64,000 nt of DNA from Aspidiotus rigidus (GCA_035079385.1 JAVHKY010000004.1:19437001-19501000); one strand, 5' to 3'. Shown: positions 1 to 13,049, counted from the stretch's first letter. Translations and numbers: made by a program. The notes: generated by a model from the sequence alone, not told the origin.

Positions 1-94
1 TTAAAAATTCATCTGAATTCCAAGATACCTACAAAACACACATACCTATAAGATACAGATACCTATAAAACACAGATATCTACTCAACACACAG

Positions 95-135
95 CTAGCG
101 GTCAGGCGCGCCGGAGGCGCGTCGCCAACCGCTAG
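95..135. repeat. GC-rich hairpin
   Basis: The 8 nt CTAGCGGT at 95-102 is the reverse complement of ACCGCTAG at 128-135, and the GC-rich loop contains GGCGCGCC and GGCGCG. It stands out in AT-rich surroundings just left of the satellite. It could be the end of a mobile element, but no partner end is visible. Confidence 0.5.
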
Positions 136-239
136 TTACAATATAATTCACTACAGGAGTATGCTGGGTAGGAATCTGAGCCTAGTTGAGCCTTATATGC
201 TGTCAGTTAGGCCTGGTACAAGAAAAGTACACAGAAAAC

Positions 240-3110
240 CGTCATAAAAAACTGTCACGAAAAAGCGCCACGGGTTTTTGTCATACTTGATGACGTCGAC
301 TATTTTTAATGCTTATACGATTGAGACTACTCTGGGAACAACAGTGACGGAAAACCGTTGCAAAAAACTATCACAATTATTTGATGCAAAAATCTTTGAC
401 TAGGGCTACTCCTGGGAAAATTATTACAAAAAAAGTCACGGGTTTTTGTCTCACTTGATGGCGTGATCAGTGACAATGTGCATTTTACATGCTTCTAAGA
501 TTGGGACTACTCTTGAGAAAGCTATCACAAGAAACCGTCACAAAAAACCGCGACAGTTTCCAAAGATTTTTTTATTTTGACTGGGGCTAATCCTGGCATA
601 ATTGTCACAAGAAATTGTCACAGTCTTTTTTCACGTTTGATGACGTCATCAGTGACTTTGACTATTTTTATAATATATGCTATTAAGATTGATACTACTT
701 TCGGAAAAACTGACAGAAAAAAGAACTGCCATAAAGAACCATGACTGTTTTTTGACGATTTTCAAAGGTTTTTTAACTAGAGCTACTCCTGGAAAAATTG
801 TCACAAGAAAGTCACATTTTTTTGTCACGCTTTGATGACGTCATCAGTGACCATGACTTTTTCATATGCTAGTAAGATTGTGGGACTTCTCTTGGAAAAA
901 CTGTCAAAGAAAACTACCCCAAGATTTTCAACCGTCAAAAAAACCCAGAAGATTTTGGACTAGGGCTACTCCGGTGAAAATTGTAACAAAGAAGTCACTC
1001 TTTTTTGTGACACTTTGATGACCCCATCAGTAACCTTGACCATTTAATATGCTAATAATAATTGAGGCTATTTTCAGAAGGACCATCACAAGAAACTGTT
1101 ACGGTTTTTTCATGGTTTCCAAAAGATGTTTGACAAAAATTGTCACAAAAAACCGTCACCGTGTTTTGTCACACTTTAATCATGTTATTGGTGACCTTGC
1201 ATATTTCGTACACTGATGATATTTTGACTGTTCTTGAAAAAACAGTCTGAAAAAATTGTCACGATTTATTTTTGACCAAAGCTTCTCCAGGGAAAAAGTC
1301 ACAAAAAAGTCACCTTTTTTGTCACGTTTTGATACCGTCATCAGTGACCTTTACCATTTTATGTGTTGATAGGATGGTCACAAATTACTTTCACAAAAGT
1401 CTGTAACTGTTTTTTTTTAAATTTTTTATTTACAGTTTCTGAAGTTTTTAGACTGCAGCTACTCCTTGGAAAATTGTCACAAAAACCTGTCACCGTTTTT
1501 TGTCACACTATTATGAAGTTATTGGTGACCTTGAGTATTTTATATGCTGATAATATTTGTAGTGTTCTTGAAAAGACCGTCACAAAAAATCTTCATGGTA
1601 TTTTTGACAAAGGCTCTGCTCCTGGGAAAATTGTCACAAAAAAGTCACCTTTTTTTGTCACGCTTTGATGACGTCATCAATGACCATGACTTTTTCATAT
1701 GTTAGTAAGATTGCGGTACAGTTCTTGGAAAAACCGTCAAAGAAAACTGCCCCAAGATTTTCAAAAGATTTTGGACCAGGGCTCCTCCTTAGAAAGATGT
1801 CAAAAGAAAGTCACCTTTTTTCATGTTGCTCTGATGACGTTATCAGTAATCTTGACTCTTTAATATACTAATAAAATTGAAAGTATTTTCAGAAAGACCG
1901 TCACAAAAAACTGTTACCGATTTTTTTTCAAACTTTGATGATGTTATATGTGACCTTGACCATTTCATATGCTGATGATATGTGGATTACTCTTGAAAGA
2001 CTATCTCAAAGAATCGTAATGGTTTTTTTGACAGTTTTCAAAAGATTTTTGACTAGGGCTGCTCCAAGGAAAAACGTCACAAAAAAAGTCACTTTTTTTT
2101 GTTACGCATTGATACCGTCATCAGTGACCTTTACCATTTCATGTGCTAATAGGATGGCCACAAATTAACTTTACAAAAAGCTGTCACAGTTTTTTTTTTG
2201 ACCGTTTCTGAAGTTTTTAGACTATGGCTGTTCCTTCACAAATTGTCACAAAAAACGGTCACCGTTTTTTGTCACACTTTTATGAAGTGATTGGTGACCT
2301 TGACTAAGTATTTCATATGCTGATGATATTTGTACTATTCTCGGAAAGACCGTCACAAAAAATTGTCACGGTTTTTTTGACAATTTCCAAAAGATTTTTG
2401 ACAAAAGCTGCTCCTGGGAAAATCGTCACAAAAAGTCACCTTTTTTGTCACGCTTTGATGACGTCATCAGTGACTATGACTTTTTCATATGCTAGTAAGA
2501 TTGCGGGACTGTTCTTGGAAAAATCGTCACAGAAAACTACCCCAAAAAACCTTGAGAGTTTTTTTGACGGTTTTCAACAGATTTTGGACTAGGGCTACTC
2601 TGGGGAAAATTGTCACAAAAAATCACTTTTCTTTGTGACACTTTGATGACGTCATCGGTTACCTTGACCATTTAATATGCTAATAAGATTGAAGCTATTT
2701 TCAGAAGGATTGTCACAAAAAAACTGGTATGGTTTTTTCATGGTTTCCAAAAATGTTTGACAAAAATTGTCACAAAAACCGTTTGTCACGCTTGATAGCG
2801 TCATCAATAACCTTGAGCAATTCATTTTCTGATAAGATTAGGACTATTCTTGGAAAGACCGTCACAAAAAACGGTCACAATTTTTGTCAGTTTCCAAAAG
2901 GTTTTGATTATAGGGCTACTCCCAGGAAAATTGTTACAAAATATTGTCATGGTTTTTTGTAGTTTCTAAAGGATTTTTGACTAAAATTAACACAAAAAAC
3001 CGTTTGTCACGCTTAATGACGTCAATAATGACTTTATTATTTTAAATGCTAATAAGATTGGGGCTATTTTCGGAAAGACAGTCACAGTTTTTTATATATT
3101 AATAGGAAGG
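240..3110. repeat. ~180 bp tandem satellite
   Basis: A diverged tandem array. The landmark GGGCTACTCCTGGGAAAA (and close variants) recurs near 405, 589, 781, 961, 1270, 1459, 1615, 1780, 2057, 2225, 2406, 2590 and 2912, mostly 156-192 bp apart, with a few ~300 bp gaps where a landmark has decayed. Each monomer also carries several GTCACAAAAAA blocks, most carry the perfect palindrome TGATGACGTCATCA or a variant, and many carry TTTTTGACTAGGGC. Open frames across it (for example 1363-1668, 2317-2592) read through repeats, share no protein features and are not genes. A stray monomer lies at about 4,015-4,110. Confidence 0.9.
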
Positions 3111-3204
3111 GGACTTGAACCATTTTTACCAATAATGTTGGGCATGGTCCGCCTCGCATCATAGCTAAGAGGTCGAAATTTTTCCAAGTCCAATTTGTGA
3201 GGCT

Positions 3205-3697
3205 AAAAAATGTTCGAGTTAAATGGGAGTTGGCGCTAAATTTACTTATGCGCAAAAACGTGAAATGTTGGAGGTATACTTCAAAACTTCGAAATTTGTA
3301 TCTCAATTTTATCTTCAATTTGCACCTCTACTCCAGTTACGACTTTTCCGAGTTGAGTTATGGACCAAAATGTGAAAAAAATTGACCAAATTGCCAAAAT
3401 TCTCAAAAATTAAAAATTGTTCAAATTTCTATATTTTAGTAAAGTGAAAAAATACTCGAGTAATCCTATAAAGCTTGAAAATGGGGAATTTTCAATTTTT
3501 GATTTCAGAAATATTGGTCAATTTTTGGCACGTTTTGGTCCATAACTCAGCTCGGAAAAGTTGTAACTGGGGTAGAGGCACAAATTGGAGATGAAATTAG
3601 GATACAAATTTTGTAGGTTTGAAGTATGCATCTAGCGTTTCGCCTTTGTAAGCTGGAGTTTTATTAGCGCAAACTCCCATTTAACTGTTAACATCTT
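3205..3697. repeat. Foldback (inverted-repeat) element
   Basis: About 210 bp at 3,205-3,418 is repeated in inverted orientation at 3,495-3,697, with a ~75 bp loop. Matching landmarks are GTTAAATGGGAGTT near 3,218 with AACTCCCATTTAAC near 3,671, and TTATGGACCAAAA near 3,358 with TTTTGGTCCATAA near 3,532. The flanks at about 3,108 and 3,719 are direct copies of the S-repeat phrase GGGGACTTG(G/A)ACCATTTTT, so the foldback probably sits inside or between S repeats. No coding potential is convincing. Confidence 0.8.
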
Positions 3698-4014
3698 TTG
3701 GTCTCCCGGTAGATATAGGAGGGGGACTTGGACCATTTTTGCAATAATGTTAGACTAGGACTAACTTTTCGAAATAGCACCCCAAAAAAACAGGTTCCCT
3801 GTTAAAAATTTCGACCTTCCCCACTTTCATTATACTAGGCCTAAAGCATACTGTTTATTGAGCTCCACTTGGCTTAAACTCGTACTAGGCCTGTACTAGA
3901 TGTCTGATCTTATAGCCAATCCTAGGCCAATCATAGCCTTATATAAGATTAAAAGCACCGAGTGTGTCCGTCCACCCTTCAGCTAGTTGGCATAACAAAC
4001 GGTAGGTGACACAC

Positions 4015-4110
4015 CTAGACTGTTTTTTGACTAGTACTACTCGTAGGAAAATTGTCACAGAGTACCCTCTCAATGTGATATGTCACCTTTGACCTTGACT
4101 TACTTTAGGA
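4015..4110. repeat. Isolated satellite monomer
   Basis: Contains TTTTTTGACTAGTACTACTC followed by GGAAAATTGTCACAGA, a single diverged unit of the 240-3,110 array about 0.9 kb beyond its end. Confidence 0.6.
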
Positions 4111-6575
4111 ACTTTTGGAAAATGTTGGCCTTTGCTGCTTTGAGACCTGTAACCTTCGCCTCCGCATTATATTCATCGTCCTCTTTCAGAAAATGATCCG
4201 TATACCTTTTGTACAACGTCTGAAGTTCGGTCTTGAGTCATTCATTGCGTATCTGTCAGTAATAAGTCATAGTGGTTGAAGAAGAACGCTCCGAAATAAA
4301 ATTGCGGCCTTTCTAACCATGAAAGCTTTGTTGACCTGTGTCTACCACATCGACACGATCAACCAGTACATCGACCGAGGAGCAGTCGACCACCTTGCCG
4401 TCACGCCAAAATTTGAGAAATTTGATCCAAATGAATGATATTGCAGCTTCCTCCCCCATGTACGTATCTTCAAACGAGTTTCAGCGTTTAAAAGTAGGTA
4501 GCTCAATAATATTATGTCTCTGAGTTAGGTCGAATGGTGCTGCAAGTTCTACAATTCTTGCTGAAAATATAGTTATTTCAAAATTTTGAACGGGAAGTTG
4601 TGTTTTTTTTTCCTGATTGAAACAATTTCAATTTGAAAAATGTTGGAGACTTTTGATCCTTATGATGATTTCACACTGGTAAGAGTCGCTATGTCCTTCT
4701 CCTTCTTAAATCACATTCTGGTCAAAAGAAGTAGGTACTACAATCTACAGTCATTATTTTCAATTGTGCTCATCTTGGTTTTCCCCCACCCTTACTTTTG
4801 CAAGGTTCCCAAAAGGGTTTAAAATTTTAAAATGGGTGTGTTTTCCATCATTTTAACCCCATTTTGCCCTCCATCTACCTTCCTTTGTTCGAGGAGAAGC
4901 TCTAGCGACTTGTCTACAAGGATTCCGTTTGGAAGAAGAAATTAAATGTCATATACTTGAATCGTTGCACAGAAGAAAACAGGTTGGCTTTGTGACCATG
5001 AGAAGAGGCTGGCTAACGGTTTGTAATCTGAGATTTCCATCGAGGAAAATTCGTACAAATAGATCTGGCATAGTACAACATTTCCACTCCCGTGTAATGT
5101 AATTGGTCTCTTGAAAAACTTTCTCATATTCACGCATCCGGTTTGACTGAGAAAGCACTAATCCTGACCTAAGTCATTACATGATACGTATTATGCAAAT
5201 AAACGCAGTAGCCCGTGCTTTCTGTAAGAAGTAGGTTGACTCCGTTTTCTCTCTGTTTTTATTTTTTTGTGTCCGAATGCGAACATCGGGCGTATAGGTA
5301 CTGCAATTCTGCAAAATGTAAAGCACTTTTTAGAATGCGTTTGAAAACGACGACGACGACGACGAACGAAACGAAATACCAACGCGATATCGTGAAGTAA
5401 AACATAAAAATGCTTTTATACAAAATACGTTTTCGAAGAATGCTCACCATTCGTGCACCATATGGATTCGAATAGATAGAGATATTTACTTGTACTTTCA
5501 CACTCAGCTTACATACGTATATGAAAAGAGTAAAAATGCCGACCGTTGCTCGTATTATAAAACTGTTGCATACCGTCAAGCTTGAGTAGACGTACCGTAT
5601 TCTACTGTATGTAAATTAGGGGCAACATAGTCATTCGCGAAAGAGAGTTTTTAATCTGTAATATTGTTATTGAAAAATATGGACTGCGGTACAATAAATG
5701 ATCGGTAATTACTCGCGTGCCGTCTGCACGATTCTCGTGTTTGATTTTCCCTTTTATTATCACTACGTGTATGTACATTTGTATGAGTGTTTGTTGACCC
5801 GAATTGATGAGAACTAGGCAAAGCTACACGTCAACCCATTTCCCTGTTCTACGATATTATAAAGCACTCTTCAGACTTACTTTATTTCTGTTTTTAACGA
5901 GACTCGTTAATCACTTCGTAGACTCATTTAAACTTCACAGGTCAGTTGAATCGAATGAAAGCGTGGGTTGTGATTAATAGCTATTTTCGAAGGAACAGAA
6001 CGACGAAACATTTTATCGCTATCGTTCAAAAAGGATTGTCTAATAATAGTGACAGAGAACGATCTCACGAGACAATTCGAATATCGATTTATACCCCACA
6101 TTGATGATATAGTTTTATAAAACGATTGTCATTGACTAACAATATTCATTTATAGATTCTAATGAAAAGACAGTGCTCATATCACATGAGAAAACAAATA
6201 TACTTAGGTACGACTCTCCCGTTATTATTGTATTCTAGAAATTTTTTCAGTGATCCTCAAGACCACAATTTTCGGTACTCCGACGAATAGATCATCTTTT
6301 CTCGGACTTTTCTTCTGGGAGACCTCTGAATACAAGTCAATATATATGGGAAGAAGGGGATGTCTTGGAAAAACTCATGGGTTCTTTGACAGAGTTGAAC
6401 GAGGGGTGGCATAAGAACCTGTTTTATGCGACACATTGCATTTGCTTCAGATAAGTTCTTCTTTGCTCTTTGCCTTCCTTTGCGTCAATGATACGTACAA
6501 CGATGCAGACACAATTTTTGATAAGAACTTTTTTCTATGGAAGCTAAAATTTTCATTTGTGGCTTAAAAATTATC
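4111..6575. other. No confident gene; weak exon candidates
   Basis: Mostly AT-rich. A serine/threonine-rich frame at 4,338-4,493 ends at a possible donor (AAA|GTAGGT), a possible 30 nt exon at 4,649-4,678 ends at CTG|GTAAGA, and a frame at about 4,888-5,122 reads plausibly. Their splice phases do not join (0 into 1), so I do not propose a gene. From 5,130 to 6,575 I see nothing supportable. Confidence 0.3.
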
Positions 6576-7651
6576 CAGGGGTGGAAAGCCGTTCAAATAC
6601 ACTAACGGATTGGCTAAAAACTAATGACCTTGAGTACAAAAGTTAACAGAAAGTCCAACAGCTAACTGCTTTCAAAAAGCTAGCTAATGGCTAAAAACTA
6701 AAAGCTAATAAAGAAATCAACAGTTTTTGATTTCTGGCCTAAATTACCTGAACATAGGTTTATCTGAAGCGTTTTTTCGCGTAAAATACGAACCTGCTTT
6801 TAGAATTGCGCTATCTTGCTCCAGAAGCAAGAAAAACAAATAATTTTTTAAGGTCGGCTGCTTGGCTGCAAGCCTGCACTGCGGACTGTATTCGGTATTC
6901 CTATTGCAATTTATAATCTTGTTTGGTGTTCTTTTTTTTTGTTTTGCGTTCAATTGTTTCATCCTTCACATGTTTCTGGTGTTTGATGCCATTATTAATT
7001 TTTGCCGGAATAGTGTAGTCTCCACTTTCATATACAATGACAGAAATATGAAAAAAATAATTATCAGATCAGGACAATATGCAAAGATAAATCTACTCAA
7101 TTTCAATAATGATTAATGACAATTTTGCGGCATTACAGCACGGCCTACACTTCACTTTGCCAGTTTGTCTTGGAAATTACAATTTAATCTTGAAAAAAAA
7201 AAAACTAAAAAAAGATTTCACCAATCAGCTTGCAAGTTGTAACCAGAACTGCTAATCTGCTATGCTGATTGGCGGTCGCAACTTGCAATTGTTCATTTTT
7301 GAATTTTTGTTCTTCGTTAATTTTAATTGAATTTGTTTTTGTTTTATTGTTTTCATTTGCAAGCGCATTAATTGAAAGGTAGCTAAGCACCATACAGTGG
7401 TTTGGAGAAATCGCATTCTTCCTTGGAAGTAAAGAATGCTATTTCTCCAAAACTTCTGAGTTGCGCTCGACTACCTTTTATTTAATGCGGTTCAATTCTC
7501 TGAACATCAGCTTTTTGTCTTACCAATTCAACAACAGCTAACGGATTCAAGCTAATGTTTACATCCTTCTTCAACAGCTAGCTAATTTTTGTCCAAAATT
7601 GCTGTGCTAATGGCTAAAAGCTAAGGCTAACAAATAAGCTTACCACCCCTG
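6576..7651. mobile_element. hAT-like non-autonomous element
   Basis: The ends form terminal inverted repeats: CAGGGGTGGAAAGC at 6,576 and, on the other strand at 7,651, CAGGGGTGGTAAGC. CAGGGGTGG-type ends are typical of hAT transposons. Subterminal stretches hold many copies of AGCTAATGGCTAAAAGCTAA-like words in both orientations, as expected for subterminal transposase-binding repeats. No transposase frame is visible and the flanking 8-mers do not match, so the target duplication has decayed or the ends are slightly misplaced. Confidence 0.6.
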
Positions 7652-7814
7652 TGTATGGCGGAAAATTCCAGAGATGAGAAGCGGTTCGCAAAGCGCTTAA
7701 ACTTTTGCTTAACCTTAAAAGTTCTTCCAAAATTTCATTAGCTCAGCTTCAGCTTTTTTTGCTCATCATTAGCTTTTCAGCTTTCGGCTTTTGGCTGATT
7801 TTTTTGACATTAGG

Positions 7815-8265
7815 TATACTAGAAAATTCAGCTTGGAACAATCAGGAGAATTGGGTCTTTGTAGTATTTTCGGAAGTACCTATTCTCCAGTTTGTGTTCA
7901 TCTTACTTCGGCTTGCAAAAAGGGAATTGGGGCTCTGTCATGATGGTAGAAGATACCATTCTCTCATTTGTGTCTATCTTGGCTTTTGGTCTCTGGAAAA
8001 ACTCAGTTTGGAGCAATCAGAAGAATTGGGTCTCTGTAGTATCTTTGGAAGTACCTATTCTCCAGTTTGTGTTCATCTCACTTCATGACCGGGTAAATTC
8101 AGCTTGAAACAAGAGAATTGGGACTCTGTTGGGATGGTGGAAGATCCCTATTCTCTAGTTTGTATCTGTCTTGGCTTTTGGTCTCTGAACAAACTTGGTT
8201 TGAAACAATCAGGAGAATTGGAGCTTCGTTATTTTTGTAGAGGATACCAGCCTCCAATTTGAAAT
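7815..8265. repeat. Tandem repeat, ~180 bp unit made of two ~90 bp halves
   Basis: AATCAGGAGAATTGGGTCT-type words recur near 7,838, 8,013 and 8,202, alternating with a related half-unit (GGGAATTGGGGCTCTGT-like) near 7,920 and 8,112. The overlapping short frames at 7,705-8,107 are translations of this repeat, not genes. Confidence 0.7.
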
Positions 8266-8576
8266 ATCATTTTACATTTTTTTTTTTTTTTTTTTTTTCT
8301 CGGAAAATGAATATCTTAATTAAGCGGATTCAGAGCTTCCTTTTTGACTGGCTTTGCGCCTTTGAACTGTGAATGACTGACTTTTTATCCGCTCAAAAGC
8401 TGTTCAAAAACAAGCTTAAACTTCGAATTGAGCTGTGATTGGCTTAAACTTCTCATCTCTGGAAAATTCAAGTTGATATGCTGAGCGGTTCTTGAGGTCT
8501 AAGAGGACAGACATACAGATAAATTGATATAGACAAACAAACAGACAAACTTCCAGTTTTAGACATTCTGATTAAA

Positions 8577-9665
8577 ATATGGTTCTGAAGAAACAGGAAA
8601 AGAACGTCCGCCGTCCGGCCTGCTGGAAAAGTTTGGAGCTCAAAAATTTTCCAATTCCCCCCTCCCCTAGTGGATTGTGTGACGTCACAGTTTGGTACCG
8701 TAATGGGTCAACCTTATGACGTCACAATCTACATTTTTTAGATCCCACGTGCCCCATAAAAAGGTTCCCTGCCAGGCTCCCACTCTTCGTTTAACTCCAT
8801 TATTGCAGACTTTTGGCTCTTGGAAATTCAATGTGAGTATCCAAGAAGTTTTGTCGAGAAGTACTTGATCGTTTCCCACAATTTGGGAGAGAGTATAAGA
8901 GTCGTTGGAGGTCAAGCTTTGCAAACCTCAGATTACTTATGGAGCACGTAGAATCTGGAAACTGTTGACATACCAGACCTATGACTTCAACAAATTGTAT
9001 ATATGATGAGAGGGGACTTGGAAAAATTCTGACCTCCAAGTTACATGTGATAAGAGGGGGACTCAGACTTTAGAAGGACGTTCTGAGTCTTATGATATTT
9101 GAAGCGTTACATATCTGGATCATTGAAGGGACTAAGTCAATTGATGTATGAGACATTGCATATCTAGTCACTTGAAGGGGAAATCTTTCAGGCCATATAC
9201 ACTGACCTCCGAGCTATATATGATGGGGACGGGGGACTTAGAATACCTCAGATCTAAGTTGTATGGTATTTGAAGCGCTGCATATCTATCTCATTGAAGG
9301 GACTGACTCCTTTGATGTATAAAGCATTGCATATCTAGTTACTCGAAGGGGCTATCTTTCAGCCTATATACACCGACCTCCGAGCTATACATATGATAGG
9401 AGGGGAACTCAGAATACTTTCTCCGAGTTTTATGAAGCGCTGCATATCTGGCTCATTGAAGGGACTAAGTCAATTGATGTATGAAGCATTGCATATCTAG
9501 TTACTCGAAGGGGAAATCTTTCAGGCTATATACACCGACCTCCGAGCTATATAATGGTACGACGGGGACTTGGAAAATCTTCGAGCTCCGAGCTGCCGGC
9601 CGGCCGGACAGCGGACGCGGACGGTGGATATTTTTTTCGAAAAAACCCACGATAAAACAGGTTCC
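8577..9665. repeat. S-family repeat with nested ~170 bp tandem array
   Basis: Starts with GC-rich CGTCCGCCGTCCGGCC, includes TGTGACGTCACAGTTTG and ends with the S signature ACAGGTTCCCTATTA near 9,657. Inside, 9,060-9,560 holds three tandem copies of a ~165-175 bp unit marked by GAAGCG(C/T)T(A/G)CATATCT near 9,102, 9,272 and 9,434. No coding frame survives. Confidence 0.65.
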
Positions 9666-9669
9666 CTAT

Positions 9670-11035
9670 TAAAAAATGTATTTCTCAAAGAACTGAAAAT
9701 CCAAGACATTTCCTTTAATTGTTTTTCTCCCATTGCGAGCAACGTTTAAACCACGATCATATTATTAGAAAACACGGCACGAGTGATGCTCACAGGTGAA
9801 AATGAGATCAGCTAAATCTTCGTTCGGTCAATCTAATCAGGTATGCCGATGGACTCTAATACGCTTTCGTAACTTCGAAATATTTAAATTTCCGTTACCG
9901 TACTGAGTTGATGTTACTTTTCCTTTTGTAACTTCATTACATAGGCACACTAAACTACGATTTGATTGCGATTTGCACACTATATTTCGATTGAATCGGA
10001 TCGTATATATTTTCTTCATATGTTGGTCTCGTGTAACGGTTTTTTCATCTCGCACAATTGAAAAAAAGAAAAGAGAGCAAGAAGAAGATATATAAAAGGA
10101 AAAGGGAAAAACGGTATAATTCGCCATGTACAGTAACAACGTACGAAGGGACGGTTATCAGACTGCTATCGACGTATGAGCCGTCCATTACGATGACAGT
10201 ATGAAGCAAAGAGATAGAGTGAGAGAAAAAATGTACCTATCTGGTGTTGAAGCAATAGTGCAGAAGAACGAAATAGTATATCTATAAAATGTACGGACAA
10301 CAGTTAATTCTATATAATTAAAACGAAAGTGTGAAAAAAAACAGTCTCGAGTGAAAGCACCGAGAGTTAACAATAATTTCCTCCATAAATGAAAATTTAA
10401 CATAGAATGCGCATTAAGAGCGCAGATCAGCCTTGGATGATCGTTCTATAATGCGAGTATAGTCCATATAAAACCAGTGACATACCAGAATGGAAAATAT
10501 CGTCATCCGAATGGTACGGAGTAAAAGAGTAGTATGAGTGATTCTAATCCACGCCCTCTTTCCGAAGTGGACGGGACAAACACAAGTACTTATAAACTCA
10601 TTTTTCAATTTTTCAAAGACACCTATCTAGATCATAATATCTTTATTCACATATAAACAAGGAGTTTCATATTACATAAGCTCTAGGGGTGTGCAAGGAC
10701 GCTAGTTCAAAAAATACCGAGCAAAAATTACCCTGGTTCTTCGCATCATTCCCTTTCCGGAGGGTATGGAATATTGTCCAAATCTCAATGAACCTGAGAA
10801 CACAAATTGGCAAAGCTGCCTCTTTCATTTCCAGTCTATATAGGAATACTACGTCATCTGAAGTGAATTTCACGACAGGGGGACTTTAACCCACCGCTCT
10901 CCTCTTCAAGGTCCTCTCCTCCTTCTCTATAGCCCCAAAAATCGACTCGATGGAAAATATTTTTAAACTAAGAAATCTTTGGTGTAATCCGACTGAACTT
11001 GTAGAGAGAGTAGATATGAATTCAAAAATTTGGGG
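9670..11035. other. No recognisable gene
   Basis: AT-rich sequence with short unrelated frames and no splice-consistent coding exons or recognised protein motifs. TAGGGGTGTGCAAGG at 10,684 resembles one hAT end, but I could not find a partner. Confidence 0.5.
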
Positions 11036-11039
11036 ACCA

Positions 11040-11590
11040 TTATAACCAGCCAACTAAACCCAGAGACTGAAGTGAGACGAAATTGGATCCGCCAAGATGG
11101 CTTACGGGAAAATGAAGAATTTCTTGAATGACCGAGCAACTAACCTTGTAGTTAGACAACGTATGTTAAGGCGTCAGTCCTCCTATATGGCATAGAAGCG
11201 GCTACGTTCACAAATGCAAGCAATAAAAAGGCTGGAGACTTGCAAGATGTCGTTTCATAGGAGGATGCTACGGATTTCATGGACACCCTAGTACGGAAGT
11301 ACTCAAGCAGGCGAACACAGAGCGGATGCTGATGGAGATCATCAAAAAACGGAAGACAGGCTATTTTGGGTCCGAAGTAAGAATTTCTCCGCCGAATTAT
11401 CCAAGGGAAAATTAACGGCCAGAGAGGGCGGGGAAGAAAGAAGACGTCATGGATGAGAAATATACGACAATGGAGCGGCATCCAGGGAATTGGAGACTAA
11501 TTGGTTCGAGCAGCCGAAGAACGGAGGCTCTAATGCCGAAAATCGTCAACGCGCAGGAATGTGTAGGACACCAGATGATGTCGGTTCCAC
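11040..11590 (+). pseudogene. RTE-like non-LTR retrotransposon, 3' remnant
   Basis: Conceptual translation with frameshifts and stops recovers the C-terminal part of an endonuclease/reverse-transcriptase polyprotein of the RTE-like group. Recognisable pieces are a degenerate LLYG-type motif near 11,187, RMLRISWT near 11,262, and an intact block around 11,405-11,480 reading QGKINGQRGRGRKKTSWMRN. This basic GRRGRGRRRTSWLRN-type block is a hallmark of that family's C-terminus. Several stops interrupt it, so it is dead. The 5' end is missing. Confidence 0.75.
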
Positions 11591-11639
11591 CCACCAAAAG
11601 CAGACAGTTCTGGCATTTTGACAGATAATTACTTTCGAA

Positions 11640-12600
11640 GTGTGCCCGAATGGATATTTAAGGGTTCAGAGGTTCAAATTTTTCTTGCTCAAAAAGGGCC
11701 TGTATTCTCGCCTCGAGTTCCGTTTAGACATTTGTCGACGTCGTGATTAATAAGACGATAAAATATGGGTCTCATCGAATGAATGATTCATTTATTTAGG
11801 TATTTATTTTCTTAACAAAAATAATTGTTGGTACTTTTTGCCGAACACAAGTATTATTTCGTTCAGGAGATTTTACCGAATTTCTCGTTGCAATTCCACG
11901 TACGCGAGCACCATAATTCGTTACGGAGTTATTCAATAATGCATCGAGAGATGTGAATAAAATTTTGCCTGTCAGCGTTAAATATGTATTGATCGTCGTC
12001 ATCGTCTATCTCTATGCAAGATTTGAAACAATAGATCGACTAACAACAATCATAATAATGATGATTTTTAATAATTCAATGAACCGGATACAAATGAAAC
12101 CGCATATTTGCGTTCTGCCCGTGTAATTCGCTATAGTCAGAACTCGGAAGTGATTTTCGAAGCGAAGAACGAGACTCTTTTTTCTTCCTTTTCGATCATC
12201 GTGGGTGTCATTATAGAGTCCAAGAATCCGGATGAAGACTTTTGAGCCTACGACTACGAGTAGTTGCTCGTGTTGATGAATCGTGTCTTCCTAGCTTCTT
12301 CTTCGACTAATCTGGATAAAAATCACTCTCTTCATCTTTCATTTCTCATTGAATTTATCCAATTTCACGAATACGGTAACTTCGTTTTATTTTTATTTTC
12401 ACTCCACAAGTTTACAAGTCGTAGGTAGGTTTTATTTCGGAAATTCGAGTCCATCCAAAAAATGTATCGATCTTTCCAATAATACGGGTTTATTTCTGGA
12501 TTTTTACTAATCTTTAGAAAGTTGATCTCAGGTCCTGATAGGAACGGCCTTCGGAATCCTAAGATAGCACTGCACTATTTGGATCACTACAACAAATAAA
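11640..12600. other. No recognisable gene
   Basis: AT-rich intergenic sequence. I see no exon set or repeat ends here. Confidence 0.5.
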
Positions 12601-12610
12601 AAAAGTTGAT

Positions 12611-12977
12611 GATTCTCCCTTTCAGGGAAAACATTGAATCATGGATATTGGATATGTCTTTCCTTGAAACTCCATAAGCTACCCATGAAAAGAGATTTAT
12701 TATAATAAAGGCCATTGTTAGGCCTACAGGAGGGACACTTGGAAAAATTTTGACCCAAAGGATTTGGACTTAGAAAAATGTCGACCTCCAAGCCATAATA
12801 TGTGATGGGTGAGGGACTCGAAAAAATTTCGACTTTCGAGCAATAATAATATAAGACAGGAAAGGGACTTGGAAAAATGTCAACTTACAAGCCATAACAT
12901 ATGATAAAAAGGATTCTTGAAAAAATTAAGTAAATTTCTCCACTTCATGGAAAAACATTGAGTCATGTATATGTCTT
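12611..12977. repeat. S-type units flanked by ~45 bp direct repeats
   Basis: GGAAAACATTGAATCATG at about 12,627 and a close copy at about 12,949, each followed by a GATATGTCTTT- or TATATGTCTTT-like tail, form imperfect direct repeats. Between them are four S-type units (GGGACTTGGAAAAAT followed by a CATAATATATGATA-like stretch). The array probably arose by, or inserted within, a local duplication. Confidence 0.55.
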
Positions 12978-13049
12978 TGGTATAATGTGAGGACTAAACT
13001 TACTAAGCATGCTAGTTAACATAGGCCTAGTATCCGCTCGTTCGCCTCC

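Noticed and set aside
1363..2962. Several 70-100 codon frames in the left satellite
   Set aside because: They translate tandem repeat units, differ in frame between monomers and have no splice or protein signature.
240..3110. CTGATGA on the minus strand of satellite monomers as hammerhead cores
   Set aside because: It is half of the TGATGACGTCATCA palindrome; no GAAA segment or stem II arrangement follows at the right distance.
4338..5122. A three-exon gene (Ser/Thr-rich first exon, 30 nt exon, 5.0 kb exon)
   Set aside because: The second and third exons need incompatible phases and the acceptors are weak.
7705..8107. Two overlapping frames with repeated SVWSNQ..WV words
   Set aside because: Translation of the tandem repeat at 7,815-8,265 in two frames.
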